The translations under genes and the position numbers were made by a program. A stretch of DNA of 64,000 nucleotides from Oligosphaera ethanolica (GTDB lineage: Bacteria; Verrucomicrobiota; Lentisphaeria; Oligosphaerales; Oligosphaeraceae), in the NCBI RefSeq assembly GCF_030814695.1, contig NZ_JAUSVL010000001.1:124001-188000 (forward strand), read 5' to 3'. A model generated the notes under the pieces. It did no database searches. It saw only the letters and a program-made list of their open reading frames with translations, and was not told the DNA's origin. How positions within the stretch are numbered: the stretch's first letter is position 1; the number at the start of each line of letters is the position of its first letter. Positions 24,393-33,584 of this stretch are shown piece after piece.

Positions 24393-26390
24393 TCAGCGGC
24401 CTTCGGGGAATTTTGCCGGCGGGGCAGTCCGGCGCGTGTCGTACATGGTTTCGGCGACGGCGCGGTTGGCGTCGACGAAGTCCTGGTAAGGCGTGTCGGT
24501 GACATCGACCAGCCCGAATCCGTAGTTTTCGCCGTCCCAGCGACCGAGCAGAGTCTGGTCCTTGAAGGCAAAATGGTGCAGGCCCACGAGCTGCGGGTGG
24601 CGCAGGACGCTGGTGAAGAGCTCCCGCAGCGCGGTCTCGCGGTCGCCCGGCATGGCGCCGGCGATGGTCAGCCCGCCGAATGACCCACGTTCTTCGGTGC
24701 CGACCGTGTTCTCCGTGATCATCACCGGGATGTCCCGCGGCAAGCCCCGCGGCCGAAAATGGTCGAAATGCAGAATGTACATATTGTAGGACACCACGTC
24801 GCAGTATTGCGCCGACAGCTCGTTGATGTACTCGCGGAAATAATCCGGACTCATCAGCCGTGATCCCAGATAGAGGTGATTCGGCGCCCCGCGCTTCACC
24901 GCGTCCCGCGACATTCGCAGGAAGCGCTCGGCGAAGGCCCGGCTGAACTGCGCCAGGTCGGCCAGCGCGGCCGCGGCCGTCGGCGGCGGCTGTTCAGCGG
25001 CAAGCCACTCGTCCCAGCCGCCGAAGCTTGTCATCCACGCCGCATTGCAGGCCGCCACATCGGCGTATTTTGCCTGCAGCTGCCGCAGCAGCTCGCGTTT
25101 GGCCGGCTGGTCGGCCTTGGCCGCCAGCGCCTGCTCGCCAATGTGCGTCGCCGTCCCGAATTTGAGCTCGTTGCCGATGAAAAAGCCGACGCAGTACGGA
25201 TCCTCCCGCGCAAAGGCAAACTCGTCGCCGAAGACATCGGCCATTCCCGCTGCAAATTCGTCGGCATAGACATCAATGATATCGCCGACCTTGGGGCATT
25301 TCGGCAGGGGCAGATTGAGCACGTAGGGCATTTTCTGCGCCTGGTACAACGCCGGCTCACTCCAGTTGGCGACGGTATTGAAACCCCAGCTCTGCAGCCG
25401 GCGCAGCTGAAAATCATTCCAGGCCGCGGGTGAACCGTACTTGGCCAGCACGTTGTCGCCGTAAAAGTTGAAGGTCTTGCCGTCTGCCGGGCGCTGGCGC
25501 TGGAACAGCCTCGCCCGTTCGCCGTCGTTGAGCCAGTACTCGTGCGCACGCAGTGCGTTGGTCCCCCGGGAGAAAAAGAGCCGCCCGTCCGGATCTACCA
25601 GGTACCACTTCCCGGCGTGCTTTTCCGTCCGGAAGTGCCCCGTCGCCTCAAGCTGCGGCCCCGCCGCCCAGCCGCCCCAGCGATTCCACGCCGACACGGG
25701 CTCGCGCAAGGCTGCGGCTTCGGCCTGATGACGCTGCTGCAGTTCGTCCAGCGTGCGCACTTTTGTCGGCCACTCGCCGTGCACATACTGGCCAAATTCG
25801 TCCACCAACGGGAAGAATGCCTCGGCGCTCTTCACTGCCGGGTTGATCACTCTCTCGCCATGCACCCGCAGATTGCGCAGACGGACCTTGATGTACACCG
25901 GAAAGGGTACGATGAACTGGATGGACGCCACCGCAGTGGTATTGCCATTGGTCCCGCCGGGAAAGCCGTCGGGCATGCGCCGGCCCTTGAACAAGGGATC
26001 AAAACCGTGATCGCCGCCATGCCGGAGACGGAACGTAAAAGCCTTTGTCGCCCCGGGCGCCACACTGGCCACCCCGATATTGCAGGCGCTGCTCTCCAGA
26101 TTGACCTGAATCATCGCACTGCTGTCCGGGCACATATTCTCCATCTCGAACGACAGATAGCGATAGGCGGAAAAATCCCACGTCGCGCCAGTCGCCGGCA
26201 GAAGTCGGATACTCGGCCAGGGCACCACGGTATCCAGGGTGATCACCGCGTCATTGACGCCCTCGGGGACCACCGTGGTCACCGTCGGATGCGTCATCTG
26301 CACGTCCGTGGTCTTCCAGAGAACAGGCTCGCCCAGGCACAGCTGACCCATGACCGCCAGGATCGACATCATCACCCATGAGCTTTTCAT
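24393..26390 (-). CDS. Secreted agarase-like glycoside hydrolase (GH50-type)
   Basis: 665 residues from ATG 26390 with AAGGAG upstream; signal peptide SSWVMMSILAVMGQLCLG. Residues ~20-180 form a beta-rich carbohydrate-binding-like domain. The catalytic barrel then opens with GHFRTEKHAGKWYLVDPDGRLFFSRG, the typical entry of beta-agarase/GH50-like proteins. The probable acid/base Glu is in FFIGNELKFG and the nucleophile Glu in PVMITENTVG. It probably cleaves a galactose-based or other marine/plant polysaccharide outside the cytoplasm; the true substrate cannot be told from sequence. Downstream of the FAD protein on the same strand. Confidence 0.75.
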   Translation of the reverse strand: MKSSWVMMSILAVMGQLCLGEPVLWKTTDVQMTHPTVTTVVPEGVNDAVITLDTVVPWPSIRLLPATGATWDFSAYRYLSFEMENMCPDSSAMIQVNLESSACNIGVASVAPGATKAFTFRLRHGGDHGFDPLFKGRRMPDGFPGGTNGNTTAVASIQFIVPFPVYIKVRLRNLRVHGERVINPAVKSAEAFFPLVDEFGQYVHGEWPTKVRTLDELQQRHQAEAAALREPVSAWNRWGGWAAGPQLEATGHFRTEKHAGKWYLVDPDGRLFFSRGTNALRAHEYWLNDGERARLFQRQRPADGKTFNFYGDNVLAKYGSPAAWNDFQLRRLQSWGFNTVANWSEPALYQAQKMPYVLNLPLPKCPKVGDIIDVYADEFAAGMADVFGDEFAFAREDPYCVGFFIGNELKFGTATHIGEQALAAKADQPAKRELLRQLQAKYADVAACNAAWMTSFGGWDEWLAAEQPPPTAAAALADLAQFSRAFAERFLRMSRDAVKRGAPNHLYLGSRLMSPDYFREYINELSAQYCDVVSYNMYILHFDHFRPRGLPRDIPVMITENTVGTEERGSFGGLTIAGAMPGDRETALRELFTSVLRHPQLVGLHHFAFKDQTLLGRWDGENYGFGLVDVTDTPYQDFVDANRAVAETMYDTRRTAPPAKFPEGR

Positions 26391-26465
26391 CGCCACTCCT
26401 TTCGCTCTACGCATTCGTTCTTGCCGACGCACGCAATGGACGGCAATGGCCCAGGGAGCTCACGC

Positions 26466-28058
26466 TCACCGGTGATTCTGGATCATCGCCTCGGCTAATT
26501 TCACGCCGTCAATCGCCGCCGACATAATGCCGCCCGCCGCGCCACCGCCCTCGCCGCCAATGTAGAGTTTGTCCATGCTGCTTTCAAGGCTGTCCGGCCG
26601 CCGCGTAAAGCGCAGCGGACTGGATACATGCGTCTCCACCCCGACCAGCACGCCCCGCGTGGCAAAGCCCCGCGCCTGCCGTTCGAAGTGCCGCAGCGCC
26701 AGCGCCAGGGCGTCGTAAGTCCGCGCCGGCAACAGAGTGTCCAGCCGCTGTGGCCGCAGCCCCAGCTGGTAGCTGCTGCCGGCCGGCAAACGGCCGCCGC
26801 GTCGCGCCAGAAAGTCCTCCGCGCGCTGCGCCGGGCAGTCGTAGTCACTGCCGCCGTCGACAAAGCCCCGTCGCTCCAGCTCGCCCAAAAACGCAAAGGC
26901 CGCCGCCGCCGTCGCAAACTCTTCGCCGGCAATGGTGGATACAATGGCCGAATTGGCAAAATGGCCATCGCGCGCGGCATTGCTCATGCCGTTGGTAGAC
27001 AGGCGTTCGTGCTCGCAGACCGCCGGGATAATGATGCCGCCCGGACACATGCAGAAAGTCGTCGCCCCCGGCGCCGGCTCCGGTGGCCGCGATGAGTAGA
27101 GGTACTCCGCCGGCCCCAGCGCCGGCAGCGCTTCCGGCCGGCCGTAGCGCAACTCGTTGATGAAACTCTGCTCGTGCTCAATCCGGCAGCCGATCTGGAA
27201 GCCCTTCAATGTCGCGCTCACCCGCTTGCTCACAGCCAGTATGAACTCCCGCGCGCTGTGCCCACAAGCAATCAAGGCCGCTGGCGCCGCCAAACGGCTG
27301 CCGTCAGCCAACAGCAAGTGCGAAAATGCCCGCCCGGACGCATCGGCAGCCACATCCGCCACCCGGCAGTCCCACGCAAAACGCCCGCCCAGCGCGCAGA
27401 TTTCCTGCCGCAGTCCCGCGACAATCCCCGGCAGGCGATCCGACCCCACATGCGGATGGCTGTAGTACAGTATCGCCGGGTCAGCACCCGCCGCCACAAA
27501 GCTCTCCAACACATAACGGCTGCGGGGATCGCGCACCCGCGTGAATAGCTTGCCGTCCGACCAGGTGCCCGCGCCGCCTTCGCCATAGAGGTAGTTGCTG
27601 TCAGGGTTCACACTGCGTTCGGCCAGGAAGCGCTCGATGTCCAGCCGACGGCGCTCCACATCGCGTCCGCGGTCAAGCACCAGCGGTCGACAGCCCGCCC
27701 GTGCCAAAACCAGCGCCGCGAACAGGCCCGCGGGACCGGCACCGACCACCACTGGCTCGCGTAGCTCGCAACGCCCCGCCGGCGGGCTCCACGGCACGTC
27801 GTCCTCGGCGGCTGCCGCCAGATCCGCCCGCGGGCGCGCGCCATCGCGCAGCTCCGCCATAACCTGATACAGCACCTTCACCAGTGGCTTCTGCCGCGCG
27901 TCAATGCTCCGCCGCAAAATCCGGTACGAGAGCAACTCGTCCGCAGTCACACCACAAGCCACCGATACCGCTTCGTGCAGCTCAGTGTCAATCGCCGCCG
28001 GCAACCTGCGGGCGTCAAGACTCAGATTTACCATCACGTGCATGGGCTGTCCGCTCAT
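26466..28058 (-). CDS. FAD-dependent dehydrogenase of the COG2509 type
   Basis: 530 residues. It has an N-terminal alpha/beta domain (ELLSYRILRRSIDARQKPLVKVLYQV) found in uncharacterised FAD proteins. The dinucleotide fold follows (VVVGAGPAGLFAALVLARAG, then LDRGRDVERR), with GEGGAGTWSDGKLFTR and a C-terminal FAD-contact segment (GEGGGAAGGIMSAAIDGVKLAEAM). The family is widespread in anaerobes, its reaction unknown. An alternative start at 28043 (MHVMV) is possible. Confidence 0.8.
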   Translation of the reverse strand: MSGQPMHVMVNLSLDARRLPAAIDTELHEAVSVACGVTADELLSYRILRRSIDARQKPLVKVLYQVMAELRDGARPRADLAAAAEDDVPWSPPAGRCELREPVVVGAGPAGLFAALVLARAGCRPLVLDRGRDVERRRLDIERFLAERSVNPDSNYLYGEGGAGTWSDGKLFTRVRDPRSRYVLESFVAAGADPAILYYSHPHVGSDRLPGIVAGLRQEICALGGRFAWDCRVADVAADASGRAFSHLLLADGSRLAAPAALIACGHSAREFILAVSKRVSATLKGFQIGCRIEHEQSFINELRYGRPEALPALGPAEYLYSSRPPEPAPGATTFCMCPGGIIIPAVCEHERLSTNGMSNAARDGHFANSAIVSTIAGEEFATAAAAFAFLGELERRGFVDGGSDYDCPAQRAEDFLARRGGRLPAGSSYQLGLRPQRLDTLLPARTYDALALALRHFERQARGFATRGVLVGVETHVSSPLRFTRRPDSLESSMDKLYIGGEGGGAAGGIMSAAIDGVKLAEAMIQNHR

Positions 28059-28072
28059 TCCGTCGCCAGCCC

Positions 28073-28333
28073 TTAGCCGCGCTTGCGTTTGGGCACGCCA
28101 CGAGCCTTCACCAGCGCCAATTCCTTCTCAAACAGATGGCCGCGCTGACAGAGGTTTTCAATTTTCTCTTCGAGCTCCAGCCAGTTCTCTTCCGTCGGCT
28201 TGCTGTCGTAGTCCCAGTCGACCTCGCCCGCAGGCAAAAACTGCCATTTGATATTTTCGGCGTGGAAAGACACGCGCACCTCGCGCTTGCCGCCCTCCCA
28301 CTTCTTATCGATCCAGCCAATGGGTCGACGCAT
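28073..28333 (-). CDS. Small conserved basic protein of unknown function
   Basis: 86 residues from ATG 28333, where AAGGAG is seven bases upstream; an ATG at 28339 is too close to it. Tryptophan- and charge-rich (RPIGWIDKKWEGGKREVRV, EVDWDYDSKPTEENWLELEEKI), ending in a Lys/Arg tail. It lies 14 bp before the FAD dehydrogenase on the same strand and is probably cotranscribed. I do not recognise the family. Confidence 0.65.
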   Translation of the reverse strand: MRRPIGWIDKKWEGGKREVRVSFHAENIKWQFLPAGEVDWDYDSKPTEENWLELEEKIENLCQRGHLFEKELALVKARGVPKRKRG

Positions 28334-28386
28334 AGTCATGCTCCTTCTTGCCACGCATGGCGTGGCAATATCTGCGGCCTCTGAGC

Positions 28387-29124
28387 TTAGCGGCCCTTGT
28401 GGGCTGCCTCAAATGCCTTGCTGATGTCTTCTTCCGTAAAACGCTCGGCGAGCTTGCCGCTCAACTCACCCCGGCGGTCATAAAACCAGAATTGCGGGAG
28501 ACTGCGCAGCTTGTTTGCCTGCGCCACCGGGTCGTCGCCGTCCTTGACCAGCACCCGCACATAGGCAGCGCCGCCGCGACTGTCATCACAAAGCCGCTGC
28601 GCCAGATTGCCCTGACGCGTGCTGGCCGCCGACCCGTCGTGATGAAAATGAACCACCGTCACCTGATTGTCCACCACCATGTCCCTGGCTCGCAACGGCC
28701 CGTCCTGGTCATCGTCATCATCGCCCTTGCCCGCCGCCGCTCGCTGCGCCTCGGCCATGAATGCCCGATAGTCTATCTTCACGTCAATGCGCCCGATCTG
28801 CCGCGAAAAGTAGCGCAACTCGTCGTCGCCGGCCGCAAACAAAAACGCACCATTTTTGATCCCCAGAAACGGCGCCGTCAAGACTTTCTTCGGCGCGCCG
28901 CTCAGCGTGTACTTCACCGGCGATGGCTTCGCGATCTTCAGCCGTTCGACCCGCCGCAACTCCATCTGCAACGGCTCGGTCGCCGTCCATTCCTGAAACT
29001 GCACCCGCCCTTTTGCATAGCCAGCAAACATCCCCGAGTAGCTCTTGCCGCCGGCCCGCAAACTGTCCGCCAACGCCGCCACACTCAATATGCCGCAAAT
29101 GAATACCACCAACACACCACGCAT
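28387..29124 (-). CDS. Exported thioredoxin-fold protein without the CxxC
   Basis: 245 residues from ATG 29124. Signal peptide VLVVFICGILSVAALADS. The middle part resembles an SH3-like or SLA1-type segment (GKSYSGMFAGYAKGRVQFQ). The C-terminal ~95 residues follow a thioredoxin fold: VTVVHFHHDG at the place of the WCxxC loop, then YVRVLVKDGDDPVAQANKLRS, LPQFWFYDRRGEL and a final helix. The redox cysteines are replaced (HHDGSAAS), so it is probably a binding or scaffolding protein. First gene of the leftward group that continues to 24393. Confidence 0.65.
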   Translation of the reverse strand: MRGVLVVFICGILSVAALADSLRAGGKSYSGMFAGYAKGRVQFQEWTATEPLQMELRRVERLKIAKPSPVKYTLSGAPKKVLTAPFLGIKNGAFLFAAGDDELRYFSRQIGRIDVKIDYRAFMAEAQRAAAGKGDDDDDQDGPLRARDMVVDNQVTVVHFHHDGSAASTRQGNLAQRLCDDSRGGAAYVRVLVKDGDDPVAQANKLRSLPQFWFYDRRGELSGKLAERFTEEDISKAFEAAHKGR

Positions 29125-29877
29125 CCGACACCTCACGTAAATTACTATCAGCCACTGCGACTTCCTGCGCGCATCATAATATGACCCCGCATCCCGCCCG
29201 GGAAAGACACCCGGTGCATATTTGTGAAAAATGCCGTAACCGGTCAGTGTACACCCCGGCGCTTCGCTGGGACAATTTGCAGGAAACCCACGGCCAGTCG
29301 CCGCCCAACCATCCGACCTTGATTTCCGCCGACCTTTGCGGCAGCGTGTTTCATAGGAGTGATTGATATATGTAGTCCCGGCAGCCTTTTCCATCGCGCT
29401 GTCGCAAACTATCATCCTCTTGGCATTTAAGCGCTGAAAGCGCGATCTATGATAGCCCAGGGCAAGCGACGCCAAAGGCGGAGCGTCGCCCTGGGTAAGA
29501 CGCCCAATATGTCCGTGTTCCTCGGCCTCTTTGGCCCCAGTCGGCAAAGCTGACTGGGACCAAAGAGGCAATGGAACGATGTGTCTTCCCTTTCCTGTAC
29601 CAAGACGCCCCGCATGGTGTTTTTTAAGGTCGCCCCTACAGGGCTCATTTCTGGTCGGGCCCTTACCCAGGGCGACGCGCCCTGCGGGCGCTTGCCCTGG
29701 GCTATCTTAGGCCGCGCCGTTGGCGCTGAAAACATAAGACCGCAGGAATGGCTGGTATCAATGACTGATCGATTACAAAAATGCGCGGCGCTGGCCCAGT
29801 TCCCGCCGGCAGGATTATAGTACCGGCAAATTTACGTAGAGAGGCCACCGCCAACCCATCACGAAAGCTCCATTGTA
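29125..29877. repeat. Gene-free interval with dispersed repeats
   Basis: 29211-29366 is an inverted copy of the CTATGAAACC / CCCCGGTG family. 29431-29578 is the CAGCCCAGGGCAAGC / GGCCCCAGTCGGC hairpin family. 29660-29735 holds an inverted partial copy (CCCAGGGCGACGCGCCCTGC). No coding region. Confidence 0.75.
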
Positions 29878-30954
29878 ATGACCATATCAGATAAGCTCCT
29901 CGCCGATATTCTTCGGCATTATCAGCCAAGCCACTTTCCCGCCCTTCACACACAAATGACCGCCTGGCGGCAAAGCCGGCCGCTTGCCGGCAAGTCCGTA
30001 CTCGATGCCACGCCGGTCTTCCGCAATACCCTCTGCAAATACCTGGCGCTCCTTGCCGGCGGTGCCCAGCTCAGCGTTTATGCCCACCCGGACATCCCCT
30101 GCGACCAGGAGGTCCGCGACAGCCTCCACAACTACGGCATCCGCCTGGCCACCGCCAGCGACCTCACCCAGCGCTACGACGTCGTCTGCGATTGCGCCGG
30201 CGCTCTCGCGCAGGTCCCAAACAACTACGGCGTGGTCGAACTGACCCGCTCGGGCGTCTACCACTACCAGTACGCGCCCTACCCGGTATTCTTAGTCGAC
30301 GCCGGTAAAATCAAGGTCATCGAAACCGGCCTCGGTACCGGCGATGGCTTTTTCCGCGCCATGGCCGCACTGGGCTACGGCGACCTCCGCGGCAAAAACA
30401 TCGTCATCTTCGGCTGCGGCAAAGTCGGCCGCGGCATCGCCCTGTACGCGCTCAATGCCGACGCCAAGGTCATCGTCGTGGACGACTTCCAACGCGCCCA
30501 GCCGCTCCCGGGCACCAAAGCTATTGACATGCACGACCGCGCCGCCATCGACCACGCCATGGCCAACGCCTTCTGCACGGTGTCCACCACCGGCGTGAAA
30601 CACGCCCTTGCCAACAGCTTCGACCAGCGCGAAGTCTGCGCCTCGGCGACACTGCTGGTCAACATGGGCGTGGTTGACGAATACGGCCCGGGCATACCCG
30701 CCGAGCGCGTCCTCAACCGCAAGGCGCCAATCAATTTCATCCTGCCAGAACCCACGCAGCTCAAGTACATCGATCCCACCATGGCGCTGGACAACGCCGG
30801 CGTCATCGAGCTGCTCCAACACCGCCTCCAGCCCGGCATCAACATCCCCAGCAGCCAACTGGAAGATAAGATACTCGCCGTCGTCAGAAAACACGGCGTC
30901 ATCAACGACGATTTGGCCCTACTGGACAACGCCATCCCGCAAAGCGCCTGCTGA
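29878..30954 (+). CDS. S-adenosylhomocysteine-hydrolase-like NAD-binding protein
   Basis: 358 residues. The Rossmann domain GKNIVIFGCGKVGRGIALYA (near residue 172) and the layout resemble AdoHcyase: an N-terminal substrate half (PVFRNTLCKYLALLAGGAQLSVYAHP), then GSGxGGxG-like NAD binding, then STTGVKHAL. It is shorter than true AdoHcyase (about 430) and lacks its C-terminal tail that ends in Lys-Tyr. It is therefore probably a divergent dehydrogenase. Followed after 32 bp by an FAD oxidoreductase, likely one transcript. Confidence 0.65.
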   Translation: MTISDKLLADILRHYQPSHFPALHTQMTAWRQSRPLAGKSVLDATPVFRNTLCKYLALLAGGAQLSVYAHPDIPCDQEVRDSLHNYGIRLATASDLTQRYDVVCDCAGALAQVPNNYGVVELTRSGVYHYQYAPYPVFLVDAGKIKVIETGLGTGDGFFRAMAALGYGDLRGKNIVIFGCGKVGRGIALYALNADAKVIVVDDFQRAQPLPGTKAIDMHDRAAIDHAMANAFCTVSTTGVKHALANSFDQREVCASATLLVNMGVVDEYGPGIPAERVLNRKAPINFILPEPTQLKYIDPTMALDNAGVIELLQHRLQPGINIPSSQLEDKILAVVRKHGVINDDLALLDNAIPQSAC

Positions 30955-30986
30955 AACGCCGGTGGCACCGGCAGAGAGGAATCATC

Positions 30987-32297
30987 ATGGAACCCATCAG
31001 CATTCCGTCACAGTCCGTACCCGTGCTCACTAGCGTCGATGTCTGCGTCGCCGGCGGCAGCTGCACCGGCGTCTTCGCCGCCATCCGCGCCGCACAGGCC
31101 GGCTGCAGCGTCGCCATCATCGAGGCCCAGAACCGCTTCGGCGGCACCGCCGCCGCCTCGCAAGTCTCCATCTGGCACAGTCTCTTCGCCATGGATAACC
31201 ACACCCGCATCATCGGCGGCCTCACCCAGGAGGTCATTGACCGCCTGGGCAAACGCAATGCCATTACCCTCGAAACCAAACCCAACCCGTCCATCTACGC
31301 CATTCTCAATACCGAGGAATTGGCCATTGAACTGGACGAAATGGTCCTCGAAAACCACATCACCCCCTTCCTTCACAGCCGCGTCGTCAATGTCTGGCGA
31401 GACGACGACGGCCGCGTCGCCGGCGTCATCGTCGCCGGCAAAGGCGGTCTCTTCGCTATCAAGGCCCGGGCATTTGTCGATGCCACCGGCGATGCCGATC
31501 TCTGCGCCGCCGCCGGCCTCGCGCTCTGGCGCAACCAGGAAGTGCAGCCGCCCACCGCCTGCGCTAAGTTCAGCGCCTGGCCACAGTTCAAGGAAGGCAT
31601 CGGTACCCTCATCCACAATGCCGCCGCACGCTACAATCTCCCAGAAGGCATGGTCTGGGGCGCCTTCTCGCCAGCCAAAAACACCTACATGCTCGCCGGC
31701 ACCAAAATCCCCGAACTGGACCTCTCCGACGGCGTCTCGCTTACGGTCGCCGAAATCGAAGGCCGCCGCCAGCTCCGCGCCATCCAGGACCTCGTCGCCG
31801 ACGCCGGCTACCCCCGCCCCATCCTCGAAGCACTGCCGTCGCTCATCGGTATCCGCGACACCAAGCACATCCAGGCCCTATACCGCGTCACCACTGACGA
31901 CATTCTCTACGGACGCGAATTCCCCGACGTCATCGGCCGCGGCACCTACCGCGTCGATGTCCATAGCCAAAATCCCCCCGGATCGCGCTTCCTCTACCTC
32001 GACGGCCGCGAGGTATTCATCTCACCACACAAGAAAAACGAAAGTGGCCACTGGCGCGACCCGGCCCTGCCCACGCCGCCTTTCTACCAGATTCCCCTGC
32101 GCAGTATGATCCCCGCCGGCGTCGACAATATCATCACCGCCGGGCGCATGATCGACGCCGAAAGCGGCGCCTTTGGCGCTCTCCGCGTCATGGTCAATCT
32201 CAATCAATGCGGTGAAGCCGCCGGCACTGTCGCCGCTATGGCCGTCGCCCAAGACAAGCCAATCCCCGACATCCAATACCGCGTCGACCTGCCCTGA
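30987..32297 (+). CDS. FAD-dependent oxidoreductase (FAD_oxidored family)
   Basis: 436 residues. It opens with a dinucleotide fold (VDVCVAGGSCTGVFAAIRAAQAG, then IIEAQNRFGGTA), followed by DATGDADLCAAAG and the C-terminal NIITAGRMIDAESGAFGALRVM segment typical of the Pfam FAD_oxidored group. These are abundant in Lentisphaerota and Planctomycetes, often in carbohydrate degradation clusters; substrates are unknown. Ribosome-binding site GAGAGGA. Pairs with the upstream SAHH-like gene. Confidence 0.82.
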   Translation: MEPISIPSQSVPVLTSVDVCVAGGSCTGVFAAIRAAQAGCSVAIIEAQNRFGGTAAASQVSIWHSLFAMDNHTRIIGGLTQEVIDRLGKRNAITLETKPNPSIYAILNTEELAIELDEMVLENHITPFLHSRVVNVWRDDDGRVAGVIVAGKGGLFAIKARAFVDATGDADLCAAAGLALWRNQEVQPPTACAKFSAWPQFKEGIGTLIHNAAARYNLPEGMVWGAFSPAKNTYMLAGTKIPELDLSDGVSLTVAEIEGRRQLRAIQDLVADAGYPRPILEALPSLIGIRDTKHIQALYRVTTDDILYGREFPDVIGRGTYRVDVHSQNPPGSRFLYLDGREVFISPHKKNESGHWRDPALPTPPFYQIPLRSMIPAGVDNIITAGRMIDAESGAFGALRVMVNLNQCGEAAGTVAAMAVAQDKPIPDIQYRVDLP

Positions 32298-32809
32298 ACC
32301 GCCTTTGTTGCGGACGGCTCCGCAAGGGCGCGAAAGCGCGAAGGCGTAGGGGCGGACCTATGTGTCCGCTCCGTTCTGTGCCTCACGGCTTGCCGTGAGG
32401 GTATTTTTCCTCACGCGAAGGCGCGAGGACGCGAAGAAGACAAGAAAGAGGCGGCATGTCTCGCCGCTGCGCGGCAAGCCACGCCGCCGATAGGAAGACG
32501 CGAATTCGTTGGGGCGGACCTATGTGTCCGCTCCGTTCTGTGCCTCGCTGCTCGCCGTGAGGGTATTTTATCCTCACGCGAAGGCGCGAGGGTATTTTAT
32601 CCTCACGCGAAGGCGCGAGGGTATTTTATCCTCACGCGAAGGCGCGAGGACGCGAAGAAGACAAGAAAGAGGCGGCATGTCTTGCCGCTGCGCGGCAAGC
32701 CACGCCGCCGATAGGAAGGCGCGAAGGCGTAGGGGCGGACCTATGTGTCCGCCCCGTTCTGCGCCTCACGGCATGCCCCCGCTCTGTAGCCTCACGGCAT
32801 GCCGTGAGG
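32298..32809. repeat. Repeat block: CTCACGCGAAGGCGCGAGG family
   Basis: Contains at least two long copies of a unit joining GGGGCGGACCTATGTGTCCG, CCTCACGGC-TTGCCGTGAGG hairpins, GAAGAAGACAAGAAAGAGGC and GGCATGTCTCGCCGCTGCGC, with a 29-bp sub-repeat (GGGTATTTTATCCTCACGCG...) repeated three times at about 32562-32645. The same family returns inverted at 34905-35300. Confidence 0.85.
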
Positions 32810-33583
32810 CTACGATGTCCCGCGCAGGGCTCGCAGTTGGTCGAAGGACAGCTGTTGGCGGGCATCGCACTGGGCCTGCTCGGGGCATGGCGCCACTTCG
32901 AGCATCAGGCCATCGGCGCCCGCAGCCAAAGCCGCACGCGCCAGAGGCACCACCAGACTGCTGTCGCCGGTAGCGTGGCTGGGATCGGCGATCACCGGCA
33001 GCACGCCCTGGCTCTTCAGCCAGGCCAGCGCCCCGAGATCGAGCGTGAAGCGCGTCACTTCGGTCACGGTGCGTATACCCCGTTCGCAGAGCACGATGTC
33101 CCTTGCGCCGGCCAGCGCCAGATATTCGGCGGCGCAGAGCCACTCATCCACCGTCATCGCAAAACCGCGCTTGAGAATCACCGGCTTCCCGGCCCGCCCG
33201 ACCAGCTTCAGCAACGCGTAGTTCATGCAGTTGCGGGAACCGACCTGCACGGCGTCCAAATACGGCAGCAGCAGCTCCAGCGAGGCACCATCCACGACTT
33301 CGGACACGTAGGCCAGGCCGAACTCGGCCTTGATGCGCCGGATAATGTCCACCCCACCGGCCTGCAGGCCCTGGAAGGAATGCGGCGAGGTCCGCGGCTT
33401 GTACAGCCCCCCGCGCATCACCGCAATGCCACAGGCCTTTAGCGCCGCAGCGGCATCGCGCATCTGCTCGTAGGACTCGGCTGCGCAGGGGCCGGCAATC
33501 CAGCCGACCTCCCCGCCGCCAAAGACCTCCCGGCCAATGCGGACCTCCCGCGAACAGTGCTGTGTCAACAATGTGTGGTCCAT
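32810..33583 (-). CDS. aroF: 3-deoxy-7-phosphoheptulonate synthase (AroF-type, class I beta core)
   Basis: 257 residues. Condenses phosphoenolpyruvate with erythrose-4-phosphate, the first step to chorismate. Family motifs: AGPCAAESYEQM, MRGGLYKPRTSPHSFQGLQ, VQVGSRNCMNYALL, KPVILKRGFAMTVDEW, VLCERGIRT and LPVIADPSHATG. It is the catalytic core only, with no ACT, ferredoxin-like or chorismate-mutase domain, so no obvious feedback site. Its start lies one base after the stop of the chorismatase-like gene, which suggests translational coupling and a shared pathway. Confidence 0.9.
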   Translation of the reverse strand: MDHTLLTQHCSREVRIGREVFGGGEVGWIAGPCAAESYEQMRDAAAALKACGIAVMRGGLYKPRTSPHSFQGLQAGGVDIIRRIKAEFGLAYVSEVVDGASLELLLPYLDAVQVGSRNCMNYALLKLVGRAGKPVILKRGFAMTVDEWLCAAEYLALAGARDIVLCERGIRTVTEVTRFTLDLGALAWLKSQGVLPVIADPSHATGDSSLVVPLARAALAAGADGLMLEVAPCPEQAQCDARQQLSFDQLRALRGTS

Positions 33584-33584
33584 A

